DNA of 64,000 nt from Pontibacterium sp049599735 (GCA_049599735.1 JBMYOX010000010.1:8049-72048), one strand, 5' to 3'. Shown: positions 36,354 to 45,819, counted from the first letter of the stretch. The notes: generated from the sequence alone by a model not told the origin. Numbers and translations: made by a program.

Positions 36354-36791
36354 ATGAAAGCATTGCTTCAGCGGGTAAGCCACGCGAGCGTCACCATGGA
36401 CGGTCACTGCACCGGCTCAATTGAGCAAGGTATGCTTATCCTACTGGGCATAGAAAAAGACGATTCAGCCGAAAAAGCGGATAAGTTACTGAAAAAAATT
36501 CTGGGCTATCGCATGTTTTCCGACCAGGACGGAAAAATGAACCTGAATGTAGAGCAGGTCGACGGCGGCATCCTGATTGTCTCTCAGTTCACGCTGGTTG
36601 CCGAGACCCAAAAAGGCCTGCGCCCCGGTTTTTCGGCGGGCGCCTCACCGGCGCTTGGTGAAGAACTCTACGACTACTTTGTCACCCGGGCACAGGCAAG
36701 CCATCCAACCGTTGCGACCGGCCGCTTTGGCGTTGATATGAAAGTCAGCCTGCTAAACGATGGGCCTGTGACTTTTATGCTGGAGCTATAA
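36354..36791 (+). CDS. dtd: D-aminoacyl-tRNA deacylase
   Basis: A 145-residue chirality-proofreading enzyme that hydrolyses D-amino acids from mischarged tRNA. The cross-subunit motifs SQFTLVAETQKGLRPGF and NDGPVTFMLEL (Gly-cisPro) are present, and the N-terminus reads MKALLQRVSHASV. The frame opens five codons earlier at 36339, but the ATG at 36354 has GGAG/AGGA upstream and matches the family. Confidence 0.97.
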   Translation: MKALLQRVSHASVTMDGHCTGSIEQGMLILLGIEKDDSAEKADKLLKKILGYRMFSDQDGKMNLNVEQVDGGILIVSQFTLVAETQKGLRPGFSAGASPALGEELYDYFVTRAQASHPTVATGRFGVDMKVSLLNDGPVTFMLEL

Positions 36792-36864
36792 CACCACTCT
36801 TGCCCTGAATACAGGCAGGCTTTTCTGACAATACCTATACTCCCTATAAAAAGGGAGCTTTCAG

Positions 36865-37509
36865 ATGAAAAGCACAGAGCATAAGCCAGGGTATCCGGTC
36901 AGCCTTGCCTGGCTATCTGTTTATTTACTGGTGCTGGTCTGGTCCGGTATTAATCCGGCTGACAATATGACCTGGTTACTGGAGGTCTTGCCCGCGATGG
37001 TGGCTCTGATCGTTCTGGCTGCCACGTTTCAGTCACACCCCCTGACCCCACTGGTGTATTTATTAATCTTAATCCAGGCAGTCGTGTTAATGATTGGCGG
37101 GCACTATACCTACGCCGACGTGCCTGTTTTTGAACAGATAGCAGCCCTGTCAGGCGGGCGTAATAACTACGATAAACTCGCTCATTTTATCCAGGGTTTT
37201 GTGCCGGCCATGGTTGCCAGGGAAATCATCCTTCGCACCCGGGCGATTCCCGATAAATACTGGCGTACATTTTTTATTGGCTGTTTTTGCCTGGCTTTAA
37301 GTGCCTTTTACGAATTGATTGAATGGTGGGTTGCGCTGATCAGCCAGGAGGCCGCCGACAGTTTTCTGGGCACTCAGGGTTACATCTGGGATACCCAGTC
37401 TGATATGTTCTGGGCCTTGATTGGTGCCACAATCGCCTTACTGACACTTAGCGCACAACATGACAGGCAGTTAAAAAAGCTCAGCGTGCCGCATCCAGCA
37501 CCGCCTTAG
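36865..37509 (+). CDS. DUF2238 (YjdF-like) integral membrane protein
   Basis: A 214-residue inner-membrane protein with about six hydrophobic segments. It carries the family blocks IGGHYTYADVP, NNYDKLAHFIQGFVPA, FYELIEWW and YIWDTQSDMFWALIGA, rich in conserved acidic and histidine residues inside or near the membrane. The function is not established. Its last 29 bp overlap the convergent DTW-domain gene. Confidence 0.87.
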   Translation: MKSTEHKPGYPVSLAWLSVYLLVLVWSGINPADNMTWLLEVLPAMVALIVLAATFQSHPLTPLVYLLILIQAVVLMIGGHYTYADVPVFEQIAALSGGRNNYDKLAHFIQGFVPAMVAREIILRTRAIPDKYWRTFFIGCFCLALSAFYELIEWWVALISQEAADSFLGTQGYIWDTQSDMFWALIGATIALLTLSAQHDRQLKKLSVPHPAPP

Positions 37510-38164
37510 CATCATCCACCGCCTCCACCGGGCGCTGCATCTTAGATGCATAATAGTACGCATTAAACAGGTCGAAGTAGGCATCCAGGACGGCTGCCCC
37601 CTGTTGATCCCCGATTTGTGACAACATAACCGCGGCAACCTCTGCCGTGCACAAATGATGCCCTTCATTGGGCTTGCGCAGGTTATAACGTGTCGACTGA
37701 ACGGCACTCGGCTGAATTACCGGTATATCCTTAAGATAAGCACTGTGCCTAAACATACGGCGCGCCTGGCGCCAGGTACCATCCAGGATAATAAAAACCG
37801 GCTTTCGACCCGGTTTCTGCTCAAAATCAACCATCCGATGCTGGTAGTCCTGCCCTTCAGGAAACACAATATAAGGGTCAAATGCCGGATCCCCTAACAG
37901 CTGAGTAAACACCGGGTCAGGCTGCGTTCGACTCCATTCAAATACCTCAGAATCTCTGATCGTATCAACAATAAGGCGCCCGGTATTACTGGGTTTGTAG
38001 TGCTCTTTACGGTGTGTCAGCAGCCAGAAACGCGCTTTGGCCTCCGTTTCTACACGAAACTCACAGATACAGCCCGGCCAGGCTATTTTACATTGCTCAC
38101 AGCGTTGCACATGAGCGCCACGTGCTAAAAAAGGCCGGCGGGGATAGGAAGATTCAGGGCACAT
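37481..38164 (-). CDS. DTW-domain tRNA-uridine aminocarboxypropyltransferase
   Basis: A 227-residue SPOUT-like enzyme related to E. coli TapT/YfiP, which forms acp3U in tRNA from SAM. It has an N-terminal zinc-type cysteine cluster (CEQCKIAWPGCIC), LTHRKEHYKPSNTGRL, and the DTW-family motif seen here as DGTWRQARRM, followed by LRKPNEGHHLCTAEVAA. The tail-to-tail overlap with the YjdF-like gene is 29 bp. Confidence 0.9.
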   Translation of the reverse strand: MCPESSYPRRPFLARGAHVQRCEQCKIAWPGCICEFRVETEAKARFWLLTHRKEHYKPSNTGRLIVDTIRDSEVFEWSRTQPDPVFTQLLGDPAFDPYIVFPEGQDYQHRMVDFEQKPGRKPVFIILDGTWRQARRMFRHSAYLKDIPVIQPSAVQSTRYNLRKPNEGHHLCTAEVAAVMLSQIGDQQGAAVLDAYFDLFNAYYYASKMQRPVEAVDDAKAVLDAAR

Positions 38165-38378
38165 GAGACACCATTCAGGATTACAGGCGGCACACTATAT
38201 CACCAAAATTATTGCCGTGCTGCCGCCCCGCTGACCTGTCCAAACAGATGCTACGGTCCGATGCCTTTGCCCCCCCGGTACAGCAGAGGCAGCACTTGCT
38301 GAACCTCTGAAATTCACTCCAGTCCCAGGCAAGGTCTACACTAAATAAGGAAAGCATCAGACATTAAGGGAGAAGATC

Positions 38379-38903
38379 ATGAGCACACTTAAACTCAAGC
38401 CGGGAGAGCGCTTTCCGGACATCGAAATAGCAACCATTGATTATGGCAAGCTGACACTCGGCCAACAAGCCCAGGGCTGGCAGCTTATCCTGGTCTATCG
38501 TGGTCTGCATTGCCCCTGGTGTCGAACTTATATTGATCAACTGCACCAGATAACACCGCGCTTTCGGGAGCGAGATGTACAGGTTATCGCCATATCCGGC
38601 GACCCGGAAGAGAAAGCGGTTGCCCTTAAACGAGAGGCCGGTTACCGGCACCTGCCTATTGGCTACGGCCTGAGCCTGACACAGATGCACCGACTGGGAC
38701 TCTTTATCTCAGCTCCCCGCAGTCCTGAAGAAACAAACCAACCATTTGCCGAGCCTGCCGTTTTTCTGATCAATCCTGAAAAAACTGTACAGATTGCTGA
38801 GTACAGCAATGCGCCTTTTTGCCGTCCTGATCTTAACACACTGCTGGAAGGTATTATTTTTATACAGGAACATAAGTATCCAATAAGAGGCAGATATGAA
38901 TAA
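38379..38903 (+). CDS. Peroxiredoxin-like (AhpC/TSA family) protein
   Basis: A 174-residue thioredoxin-fold protein with the redox motif CPWC at residues 45-48 (GLHCPWCRTYIDQL). This is followed by VIAISGDPEEKA and a cis-proline region in FAEPAVFLINPE. It belongs to the redoxin-domain group that often acts as thiol peroxidase or thiol oxidoreductase; the exact substrate is unknown. GGGAG lies 8 nt before the ATG. It marks the left border of the EPS locus. Confidence 0.85.
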   Translation: MSTLKLKPGERFPDIEIATIDYGKLTLGQQAQGWQLILVYRGLHCPWCRTYIDQLHQITPRFRERDVQVIAISGDPEEKAVALKREAGYRHLPIGYGLSLTQMHRLGLFISAPRSPEETNQPFAEPAVFLINPEKTVQIAEYSNAPFCRPDLNTLLEGIIFIQEHKYPIRGRYE

Positions 38904-39144
38904 AAATCAATTCCTATTCAAAAACACTATTTATTAAACCATATAGCATGAATGGTTTTAGCGGGTGGTTTTTTGCACAGATATTCCATGGCATTAAGAA
39001 TAACAGCCCTGAAAATTAAAAATTTTTCTGTATATTGCGCCTATAAAAATGAGCAAACAGCCATCCATAGAGTGACCTTAATCCTCATAATGAGTTAGGA
39101 TAAATACCTGAAAAACATTCACAGATACGGATATATCATTCAAT

Positions 39145-39780
39145 ATGTTTTCCAAGGTTATTCAATTAGTACGCAGCGAAGGTCTCTTTAGTGTACTTAA
39201 AAAAATCCTGACAAAAGTCACTAGTCAATGCCTCTATGAGCGCACAGATGTACTTTACCTTTGTATCGATACCCTGCCCCGGCTGAAAGCCACTGACTTA
39301 GACATCTACACCTGTGATCTGAATGAATTTAAAGCCTGGGCAACTCAACACGAAAGACTTGCTCAGCAATTGCCGCTGGCCGAAGCACGTTTTCAGAGCG
39401 GTCACCGCTGTTACATTGGGAAGATGCCCGATGGTCGTCTGGGGCACATCATCTGGTCAACTCAGGGTGATTCACTTTATGCCAGCTGTGAAACCGGCGA
39501 AAAATGCCGAAAAGATCTCTCCAGGCAGGTTGGCATTGTGATTGATGCCTGGACACCAGACTATGCCAGAGGCCTTAACTACTACCCCCTGGTCATGAGC
39601 AAAGCGATGTTTGATCTGGTAGAGCAGTACGGAGAAGCCTGGGCCTGGGTACTGACAACCAACAAACCCTCCATCAACGGATTTATGAAAACAGGCTTTA
39701 AACCTCGATTTGTGATGGGCAGAACCCGATATTTAGGCTTTTATGAACGCTGTCACGAAAACGACGCAACAGGATTCTAA
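39145..39780 (+). CDS. GNAT-fold acyltransferase-like protein, first gene of the EPS modification block
   Basis: A 211-residue soluble protein with no strong family signature. The C-terminal stretch TTNKPSINGFMKTGFKPRF matches the usual last GNAT segment, where an asparagine and a GF pair close the acetyl-CoA fold. The middle has GHIIWSTQGDSLYASCE and WTPDYARGLNYYPLVM. The gene overlaps the next one by 38 bp. Given its neighbours (deacetylase, FemAB-like protein, GT), a role in acylating a precursor of the exopolysaccharide is inferred. Confidence 0.6.
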   Translation: MFSKVIQLVRSEGLFSVLKKILTKVTSQCLYERTDVLYLCIDTLPRLKATDLDIYTCDLNEFKAWATQHERLAQQLPLAEARFQSGHRCYIGKMPDGRLGHIIWSTQGDSLYASCETGEKCRKDLSRQVGIVIDAWTPDYARGLNYYPLVMSKAMFDLVEQYGEAWAWVLTTNKPSINGFMKTGFKPRFVMGRTRYLGFYERCHENDATGF

Positions 39781-40816
39781 GCCTGTGCCCGGCAATTTTG
39801 TTAAAAAACATCAGACTGTGAAGGGATTCATTCGCCGCCAAATCCAAAACACGCTTGCCTGCCCGCCCGTCTTGTCAGCCATTCAGGGGGTAAGACACCC
39901 GAATGCTATCAGCATTTTTGGTTACAACGGCCTTATTAACCGCCCGCTGCCTGTTTCAGACTGGTGCTTTATCGATACCGAAGCTTTCCGGCAGCAGATT
40001 GCCTACCTGAGTAAAACCTTTGAGCTGATTTCTTTACCTGAAGCGCTCAACTTAATGAGTCATAAAAAGCTCAGGGGAAGAAAAGCCGTTATTACTTTTG
40101 ATGATGGCTTCCAGAGTGTCAAAGATATTGCCTTACCCATACTGCAGGAATATTCCGCACCTGCAACTATCTACCTTACAGGTGAGTTGGCGGATAAGGC
40201 CCGTTCCGCCTGGTTCACTCGTATCATCCTTGCACTGTCCCATACCCGTGTGCAAGAAGTCCGGTGGCAGGGCAACGCTTATCCCCTGGCCTCTGCAGAA
40301 CAAAAGTCTCGCCTGAGTCAGCTTATTCAGCACCACCTTCAACAGGTTACCGATGTTCAGATACAGGCGGCATTAAGCGCGTTCGAAACATCTCTTAAGG
40401 TTGAGGTCAATCCGGAGATCGAAGCAGGCAGCCCTTTTAAAATACTGGATAGGGCAACGATTTCAGCCATGAATAATCACCCTTTAATTACCTGGGGTGC
40501 TCATCTTCGCTCCCATGAAGTACTGAGCAAACTAGCTGACTCCGAAAAAAATGATCAGATCAAGCATGCCATCAGCGCCGTTAAAGACCTGACGGGCGGC
40601 GACTGCCGACATTTCGCCTATCCAGGCGGCAGGCTTCAGGCGAGTGACAATAGCAGCCCCCGATTACTAACGGAGGCAGGCGTTATATCATCAGTGACAA
40701 TGAATCCGGGCCCTGTAACAACAGACACGCCCCTCCTGCATCTTAACCGATACTCGGTGGGGGCAAGCACCACTTTTTCCCGGTTCAAACTTATGGCCCA
40801 TCATATCGGCCGATAA
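39743..40816 (+). CDS. Polysaccharide deacetylase (NodB domain)
   Basis: A 357-residue CE4-type esterase. The NodB signature AVITFDDGFQSVKDIALPIL gives the catalytic and metal aspartates, GAHLRSHEVLS provides the HxxSH metal ligands, and FAYPGGR is motif 3. An insertion of about 100 residues separates motifs 1 and 2. There is no signal peptide, so it may act in the cytoplasm on lipid-linked precursors. The ATG at 39743 lies inside the preceding gene with AGG upstream, indicating coupling. Confidence 0.87.
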   Translation: MNAVTKTTQQDSKPVPGNFVKKHQTVKGFIRRQIQNTLACPPVLSAIQGVRHPNAISIFGYNGLINRPLPVSDWCFIDTEAFRQQIAYLSKTFELISLPEALNLMSHKKLRGRKAVITFDDGFQSVKDIALPILQEYSAPATIYLTGELADKARSAWFTRIILALSHTRVQEVRWQGNAYPLASAEQKSRLSQLIQHHLQQVTDVQIQAALSAFETSLKVEVNPEIEAGSPFKILDRATISAMNNHPLITWGAHLRSHEVLSKLADSEKNDQIKHAISAVKDLTGGDCRHFAYPGGRLQASDNSSPRLLTEAGVISSVTMNPGPVTTDTPLLHLNRYSVGASTTFSRFKLMAHHIGR

Positions 40817-40859
40817 AAACCTTTGTAAGCAACTGCTGTGCTTAAGAGATTAATCGTTC

Positions 40860-41987
40860 ATGGAACAAATAGAGATTAAGATATTCGACACGTTTCCCGC
40901 TGCGGAGTCTGTCTGGAAACAGTTTGAAGCTAGCTCAATATATTATGCTTTTCAGGATTACCACTGGCTTGAACGATGGTACCGGCATATTGGCAAAGAC
41001 GAAGGGGCAACCCCCTGCATAACGGCTATCTGGATCAAAAAAGACAATCAGCGTCAGCCCCTGATGCTGCTTCCCTTTGCAGTATACAAAACAGGTCCCC
41101 TGCGTTTATTAAAATTTATGGGCGGAGAAGTCACAGACTACTTCGCCCCGCTGGTAACCGAAAAACAACACCTTCAAGATCCAAAATGGTTTTCCACTTT
41201 GTGGCCTGAAATTAAAAAAGCGTTACCCGCTTACGATGCGGCCAGACTGATCAAACTGCCCGAAACCCTGGAAACACTCGGCAACCCCCTCTTACAGCTC
41301 GACACTATCCCTTATGCGGAAAGCCATTCAGCCACCCTGCAGCCAAACTGGGATGACTACTACACCTGCCAGATCAAAAAGAAAATTCGTGCAGACTCCC
41401 GTCGGCAACGCAAACGCCTTGCGGAACTCGGCGAGCTACGTTTTATGATCGCAGAGGATGATGAACACTACCGGCAAATTACTGAAGCCATGATTGAGCA
41501 TAAGCAAAGGCGCTATGCAGAAACAGAAGTCACTGATTTACTCGCCCGGGATAATTACCGGAACTTCTATCTGGATCACCAAAACGCATTTGGGTCAGAG
41601 GCCCTGATTCACGCCTGCGCGCTTTATGTGGGTGACGAAATAGTGGCCACCCACTGGGGTGCAGTTCTGGATAAACGCTATTATTTTTTGATGCCTACTT
41701 ATGCCGGTGGCGACTGGAAGCGTTATTCCGTAGGCCGCATTCTGCTCGAAGAATTGATGCAGTGGTGTTTTGATCAGGAATTAACTGTTTTCGACTTTTC
41801 TCTGGGAGGAGAGCAGTATAAAAAAGAATGGTGCGATCAGGCCATGCCACTCTATGAAGTACTGGATGCTAAGACCCTGCCCGGCCAGGTGTACGTTACC
41901 GGTCAGAAAGCTAAGAAAAAACTACTCAGCAATCCCCGGATCCTGAAACAGGTATGGAAAATAAAAACTTATATAGAAAACAGATGA
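40860..41987 (+). CDS. FemAB/CelD-like GNAT acyltransferase
   Basis: A 375-residue protein of the BioF2-like acetyltransferase 6 group found in cellulose and EPS clusters. Visible blocks are FEASSIYYAFQDYHWLERWYRH near the start, IKKKIRADSRRQRKRLAELGELRF in the middle and the acyl-CoA-binding-like ending FDFSLGGEQYKKEWCDQA. It probably transfers an acyl or aminoacyl group to a sugar, but this is inference from context. It starts 43 bp after the deacetylase. Confidence 0.78.
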   Translation: MEQIEIKIFDTFPAAESVWKQFEASSIYYAFQDYHWLERWYRHIGKDEGATPCITAIWIKKDNQRQPLMLLPFAVYKTGPLRLLKFMGGEVTDYFAPLVTEKQHLQDPKWFSTLWPEIKKALPAYDAARLIKLPETLETLGNPLLQLDTIPYAESHSATLQPNWDDYYTCQIKKKIRADSRRQRKRLAELGELRFMIAEDDEHYRQITEAMIEHKQRRYAETEVTDLLARDNYRNFYLDHQNAFGSEALIHACALYVGDEIVATHWGAVLDKRYYFLMPTYAGGDWKRYSVGRILLEELMQWCFDQELTVFDFSLGGEQYKKEWCDQAMPLYEVLDAKTLPGQVYVTGQKAKKKLLSNPRILKQVWKIKTYIENR

Positions 41988-42075
41988 CCGGCCGCATCAA
42001 AAGCACCTGATACGGACCTGAACCCGGCTTTTGTTTTTTATTAAATGCTCAAATATACTAACAAGTGATAAGTGT

Positions 42076-43266
42076 ATGATTAAAAAAGTACTGTACGTTC
42101 ATTACCTGAATACGCCCCGGGACGGTGCCAATACACATGTCACCGAATTCAAAAAATCCTTTGGCAAAATTTGTGAACGGGAACAAATTGAGTTCAAGAC
42201 CATCAGCCCGGAAATGAGTACAGGGCTTCACAGCCCACCCACACGCCTGAAAGTGCTTAAAGACTATATTGGTAAATTTTATATCCGGGATATAAAAATT
42301 ATTCTGGAGCAGTTCAAGCAATACAAAAAAGATAAAGCAATGCTGACCAGAGAAAAGCCGGATATGGTGCTCGTTCGCTGGAATGCCCGAAATTTAGCCA
42401 TTTTTTATGCCTGCCGCTCATTAAACATCCCGGTTTGTACAGAAGTTAATGGTTCTGATTCTGAAAAATCGGATGGTAACTTTTTTATCCGGCTGCCTTT
42501 TGTTGAGCGGGCATTAAAAACAAAAAACCTGTTAAAACTGGTTGATGGTGCTTTTGTTGTCAGTGATGTCATCAAGCAGGAAGTCTGTGAGCAGATTTCC
42601 TACGATATTGACCTGCGGGTTATTCCAAATGGCGTAGATTGCAATCGCTTTAAAGCTGATACCGATGCAACTGCAATCCGGCAAGGGCTCTCTATCCCTG
42701 CTGACAAAATTGTTATCGGCTATATTGGCACTTTTGTCCCCTGGCACCGGTTAGATTGGCTTGTTGATATTTATAAACGACTCTCAGAAAAATACGACAA
42801 CCTTCATGTACTGCTGATTGGTGAAACTTATCCCAACGCAGTGGAATTGATTAAATACGTGCACAGCCAGGGACTTGATGAACATATCAGCTTCACCGGC
42901 CATATCGATATGAAAAATGTGCCTGAATATATAGCCGCTATGGATATCGCCGTACTACCCCATACAGCCTATTACTGCTCGCCCCTGAAACTGTTTGAAT
43001 ATATGGCGATGCAAAGAGCCATAGTTTCAATCGGCACAGATCCTGTAAAAGAGATTATGGGTGAAAACGAGGGTACGACCTTTATTCCCGGCGATATGGC
43101 GGCAATGGAGGCAACACTTGAAAAATTGATTGCCAGCCCGGAAACACGTAGAACACTCGGCCAAAATGCCCGGGATAAAATAGAAACACTCTATACCTGG
43201 GATGCGAATGCAGAAAAAGTATTTAGCTTACTCAGTGATACTTATCAACGGATTCAAAAAAACTAA
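42076..43266 (+). CDS. Glycosyltransferase family 4
   Basis: A 396-residue GT-B enzyme. The C-terminal nucleotide-sugar domain shows VIPNGVDCNRF, IGYIGTFVPWHRLDWLVDI and the donor-binding stretch DIAVLPHTAYYCSPLKLFEYMAMQRAIVS, a variant of the EX7E motif. The frame opens 15 codons earlier at 42031; the ATG at 42076 (MIKKVLYVHY) starts the first Rossmann strand and is chosen despite a weak ribosome-binding site. Last gene of the plus-strand block, ending at a hairpin shared with the convergent uxs gene. Confidence 0.87.
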   Translation: MIKKVLYVHYLNTPRDGANTHVTEFKKSFGKICEREQIEFKTISPEMSTGLHSPPTRLKVLKDYIGKFYIRDIKIILEQFKQYKKDKAMLTREKPDMVLVRWNARNLAIFYACRSLNIPVCTEVNGSDSEKSDGNFFIRLPFVERALKTKNLLKLVDGAFVVSDVIKQEVCEQISYDIDLRVIPNGVDCNRFKADTDATAIRQGLSIPADKIVIGYIGTFVPWHRLDWLVDIYKRLSEKYDNLHVLLIGETYPNAVELIKYVHSQGLDEHISFTGHIDMKNVPEYIAAMDIAVLPHTAYYCSPLKLFEYMAMQRAIVSIGTDPVKEIMGENEGTTFIPGDMAAMEATLEKLIASPETRRTLGQNARDKIETLYTWDANAEKVFSLLSDTYQRIQKN

Positions 43267-43281
43267 TACCGCTAACGCAAT

Positions 43282-43309
43282 CGGGCTGCCTGTTTACACA
43301 GACAGCCCG
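43282..43309. terminator. Hairpin between the two convergent EPS blocks
   Basis: CGGGCTGCCTGT / ACAGACAGCCCG with a TTAC loop and one internal mismatch, midway between two convergent stop codons. No T-tract follows on either side, so it is only a possible terminator. Confidence 0.45.
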
Positions 43310-43342
43310 GCTGATACTAGCAAAAGCAGGACAGGGTCCGGT

Positions 43343-44320
43343 TTAGTCCGGTAACTGATACTTACCGCTGCTGATCAGCTCATCAAAATACGGTATCGTT
43401 TTCTTTAAACCTTCTTCTAACTTAATCTCAGGTTCCCAGTTATTCAGCTCTTTTTTCGCGAGTGCAATATCCGGGCAACGCTGCATCGGATCGTCACTTG
43501 GCAACGTTTTAAAGATCAGCTCAGAAGATGAGCCCGTCAGATCAATCACCTTCTGCGCCAGCTCAAGAATTGTAAACTCACCCGGATTACCCAGGTTAAC
43601 CGGGCCGGTCATCCCCTCAGGGGTCGACATCAGCCTGACAAAGCCTTCGATCAGGTCATCCACGTAGCAGAAAGAACGTGTTTGAGAACCATCTCCGTAG
43701 ATTGTAATCGGTTTATTACTCAGCGCCTGTACAATAAAGTTAGAAACAACACGACCGTCTGACGGGTGCATATTAGGCCCGTAGGTATTAAAGATACGGG
43801 CCACTTTAATATCCAGGCCCAGCTGGCGATGATAATCAAAAAAGAGTGTTTCAGCACAGCGCTTACCTTCATCGTAACAGGAGCGAATGCCTACTGAATT
43901 CACATGGCCCCAGTAGGTTTCCGGCTGCGGATGAACCTTCGGATCTCCGTAAACTTCACTGGTGGATGCCTGAAAAATACGGGCCCGTATGCGGCGCGCC
44001 AGGCCCAGCATGTTGATTGCGCCATGCACACTGGTTTTTGTTGTCTGAATCGGGTCAAACTGATAATGAACCGGCGATGCCGGACAGGCCAGGTTATAAA
44101 TTTCATCCACTTCCACATGAAGCGGGTAAGTTACATCATGGCGCATAAATTCAAAATAAGGATTATCCAGTAACGGCAGGATATTGTCCTTAGTGCCTGT
44201 AAACAGGTTATCAACACAAAGTACATCGTTGCCTTCATCAAGCAAGCGGGCACACAAATGCGAACCTAAAAAACCGGCCCCCCCTGTTACCAGAACTTTT
44301 TTACGCTGTGCATTCTTCAT
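43343..44320 (-). CDS. UDP-glucuronate decarboxylase (UDP-xylose synthase)
   Basis: A 325-residue short-chain dehydrogenase-type enzyme that converts UDP-glucuronate to UDP-xylose with bound NAD. The signature blocks of UXS proteins are present: VTGGAGFLGSHLCARLL, NLACPASPVHYQFDPIQTTKT, STSEVYGDPKVHPQ, SCYDEGKRCAET (YxxxK) and RIFNTYGPNMHPSDGRVVSNF. These separate it from 4-epimerases and dehydratases. It is the last gene of the minus-strand EPS block and suggests that the polymer contains xylose or a xylose-derived sugar. Confidence 0.93.
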   Translation of the reverse strand: MKNAQRKKVLVTGGAGFLGSHLCARLLDEGNDVLCVDNLFTGTKDNILPLLDNPYFEFMRHDVTYPLHVEVDEIYNLACPASPVHYQFDPIQTTKTSVHGAINMLGLARRIRARIFQASTSEVYGDPKVHPQPETYWGHVNSVGIRSCYDEGKRCAETLFFDYHRQLGLDIKVARIFNTYGPNMHPSDGRVVSNFIVQALSNKPITIYGDGSQTRSFCYVDDLIEGFVRLMSTPEGMTGPVNLGNPGEFTILELAQKVIDLTGSSSELIFKTLPSDDPMQRCPDIALAKKELNNWEPEIKLEEGLKKTIPYFDELISSGKYQLPD

Positions 44321-44358
44321 ATAAAACTCTCTGTTATCTGACCAAATAGGTCCGCCTG

Positions 44359-45819
44359 TCAGGAAGCCCCGCGCCCTAATACCACCGCCGGAACCGTTTT
44401 TAGCAAAATTCTAAGATCCGTCGATAAACGCCAGTTATCGATATAATCCATATCAAGCTGCATCCATTCATCAAAAGAAACATCGTTACGGCCACCGGCC
44501 TGCCAGGTACAGGTGATGCCCGGTAGTACGCTCAGCCTGCGCATATGGGATACTTCCTGAAAGCGCTCGTAATCCGCAAGGGGCAGGGGCCTTGGCCCAA
44601 CCAGGCTCATATCACCCTTCAGAACATTAAATAACTGGGGCAACTCATCAATACTGGTTTTACGCAAAAATTTACCGGCTTTAGTCACCCGGGGATCATC
44701 GGTAATTTTAAACGCAGCCCCTGCCCGTTCATTATGCTTTCTCAGGGACTCCTGTAACTCATCCGCATTCTGGATCATGGTTCGGAATTTATAAAGTTTG
44801 AAAACACGGCCGTTGTAACCGTAACGATCCTGCACAAAAAGTGCGCCGCCTTTTGAGGTTAATCTGATCCAAAGGTCAGCAGCTACCATCAGGGGCGATG
44901 CCAGTATCAGCAGTATTAAAGCCGCACAGAAATCAAACATGCGCTTGGTCAGATAAGCCCAGCCCATCTCGTGCCCGGAGGACATAACCAGGTCAGAGGA
45001 AGCCTTGCCTCCTGAATGAGAGACCATTTCACCCCTCAGGCGCCAGACGTTGCGACCAAACATATTGCCAAATAGCTGTGTCATTGGCAGCCGTACCAGT
45101 ATACCGTGAGAAGAGGCATGGTTAATCACCTGTTCCAGCGCCCTGTCAAATTCATGAATCGACAGAGTAATAACAACCTCATCAATTACGGAATTCTGTA
45201 AGATTTCTTTGAAGTCATCCAGCCGACCAAGGTATTCGCCAGGCTTCATGTCATCTGCTGCCTGGTCGGCAAGATAGCCTACAAAAGTAAAACCCATCTC
45301 ATGATTAAGATGAATCAGGTCTACATACTCCCGGGCAGCAGGCCCCGTGCCTATCACCATAATTCGGGTTTCATTATGATCACCCAGGTGTACTTTTTTC
45401 AAAAAACCACTCATAAAGCGACGAAACAACAGCGTCATGGCTGTGCTGAATACCCAAAAACCTAAAAGAAACGTACTGGAAAATAAGCTGATATCAAAAA
45501 GGATCCCCGCACTAAAAAATATAAGTGTGACGATGCCCGTTGCCCAGCCCACGATTACCATCTCTTCATTAGCCGTAGTCTCAGACCGCATAGGTGCGTA
45601 GAGCTTCATGCGCCTGAAAACAAGCAGCCAGATTAGTGAAAAAACCAGACACCCCAGCAAGTTTATTAAGCTGAAGCGCATGAACAGCACCTGGTAAAAA
45701 TCAATATCCTGCGAATAGAGTCCGGACATCCAGGCGGCTAGCAGGCCTGCACAAAAAAATGCACCAAGATCCGAAACCCTGTAGGCCTGAAGAATTAATT
45801 TGTGCTTTGAATAACTCAT
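44359..45819 (-). CDS. Polyprenyl-phosphate hexose-1-phosphate transferase (WbaP/WcaJ/PssY type)
   Basis: Initiating enzyme that places the first sugar phosphate on undecaprenyl phosphate. The 486-residue protein has four N-terminal membrane segments, a central Rossmann-like domain (RIMVIGTGPAAREYVDLI) and a fifth hydrophobic segment. The C-terminal catalytic domain shows VQDRYGYNGRVFKLYKFRTM, SIDELPQLFNVLKGDMSLVG and the PRP/PLPLADYE block. The ATG at 45819 (MSYSKHKL) with AGGT 5 nt upstream is chosen over the frame start at 45876. Sugar specificity is not readable. Confidence 0.92.
   Translation of the reverse strand: MSYSKHKLILQAYRVSDLGAFFCAGLLAAWMSGLYSQDIDFYQVLFMRFSLINLLGCLVFSLIWLLVFRRMKLYAPMRSETTANEEMVIVGWATGIVTLIFFSAGILFDISLFSSTFLLGFWVFSTAMTLLFRRFMSGFLKKVHLGDHNETRIMVIGTGPAAREYVDLIHLNHEMGFTFVGYLADQAADDMKPGEYLGRLDDFKEILQNSVIDEVVITLSIHEFDRALEQVINHASSHGILVRLPMTQLFGNMFGRNVWRLRGEMVSHSGGKASSDLVMSSGHEMGWAYLTKRMFDFCAALILLILASPLMVAADLWIRLTSKGGALFVQDRYGYNGRVFKLYKFRTMIQNADELQESLRKHNERAGAAFKITDDPRVTKAGKFLRKTSIDELPQLFNVLKGDMSLVGPRPLPLADYERFQEVSHMRRLSVLPGITCTWQAGGRNDVSFDEWMQLDMDYIDNWRLSTDLRILLKTVPAVVLGRGAS

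Noticed and set aside
38960..38985. Possible sigma-54 promoter before the plus-strand EPS block (GG-N10-GC in GGGTGGTTTTTTGC)
   Set aside because: The spacing fits, but the -24 half lacks the GGCA core, and a T-run produces such matches easily.
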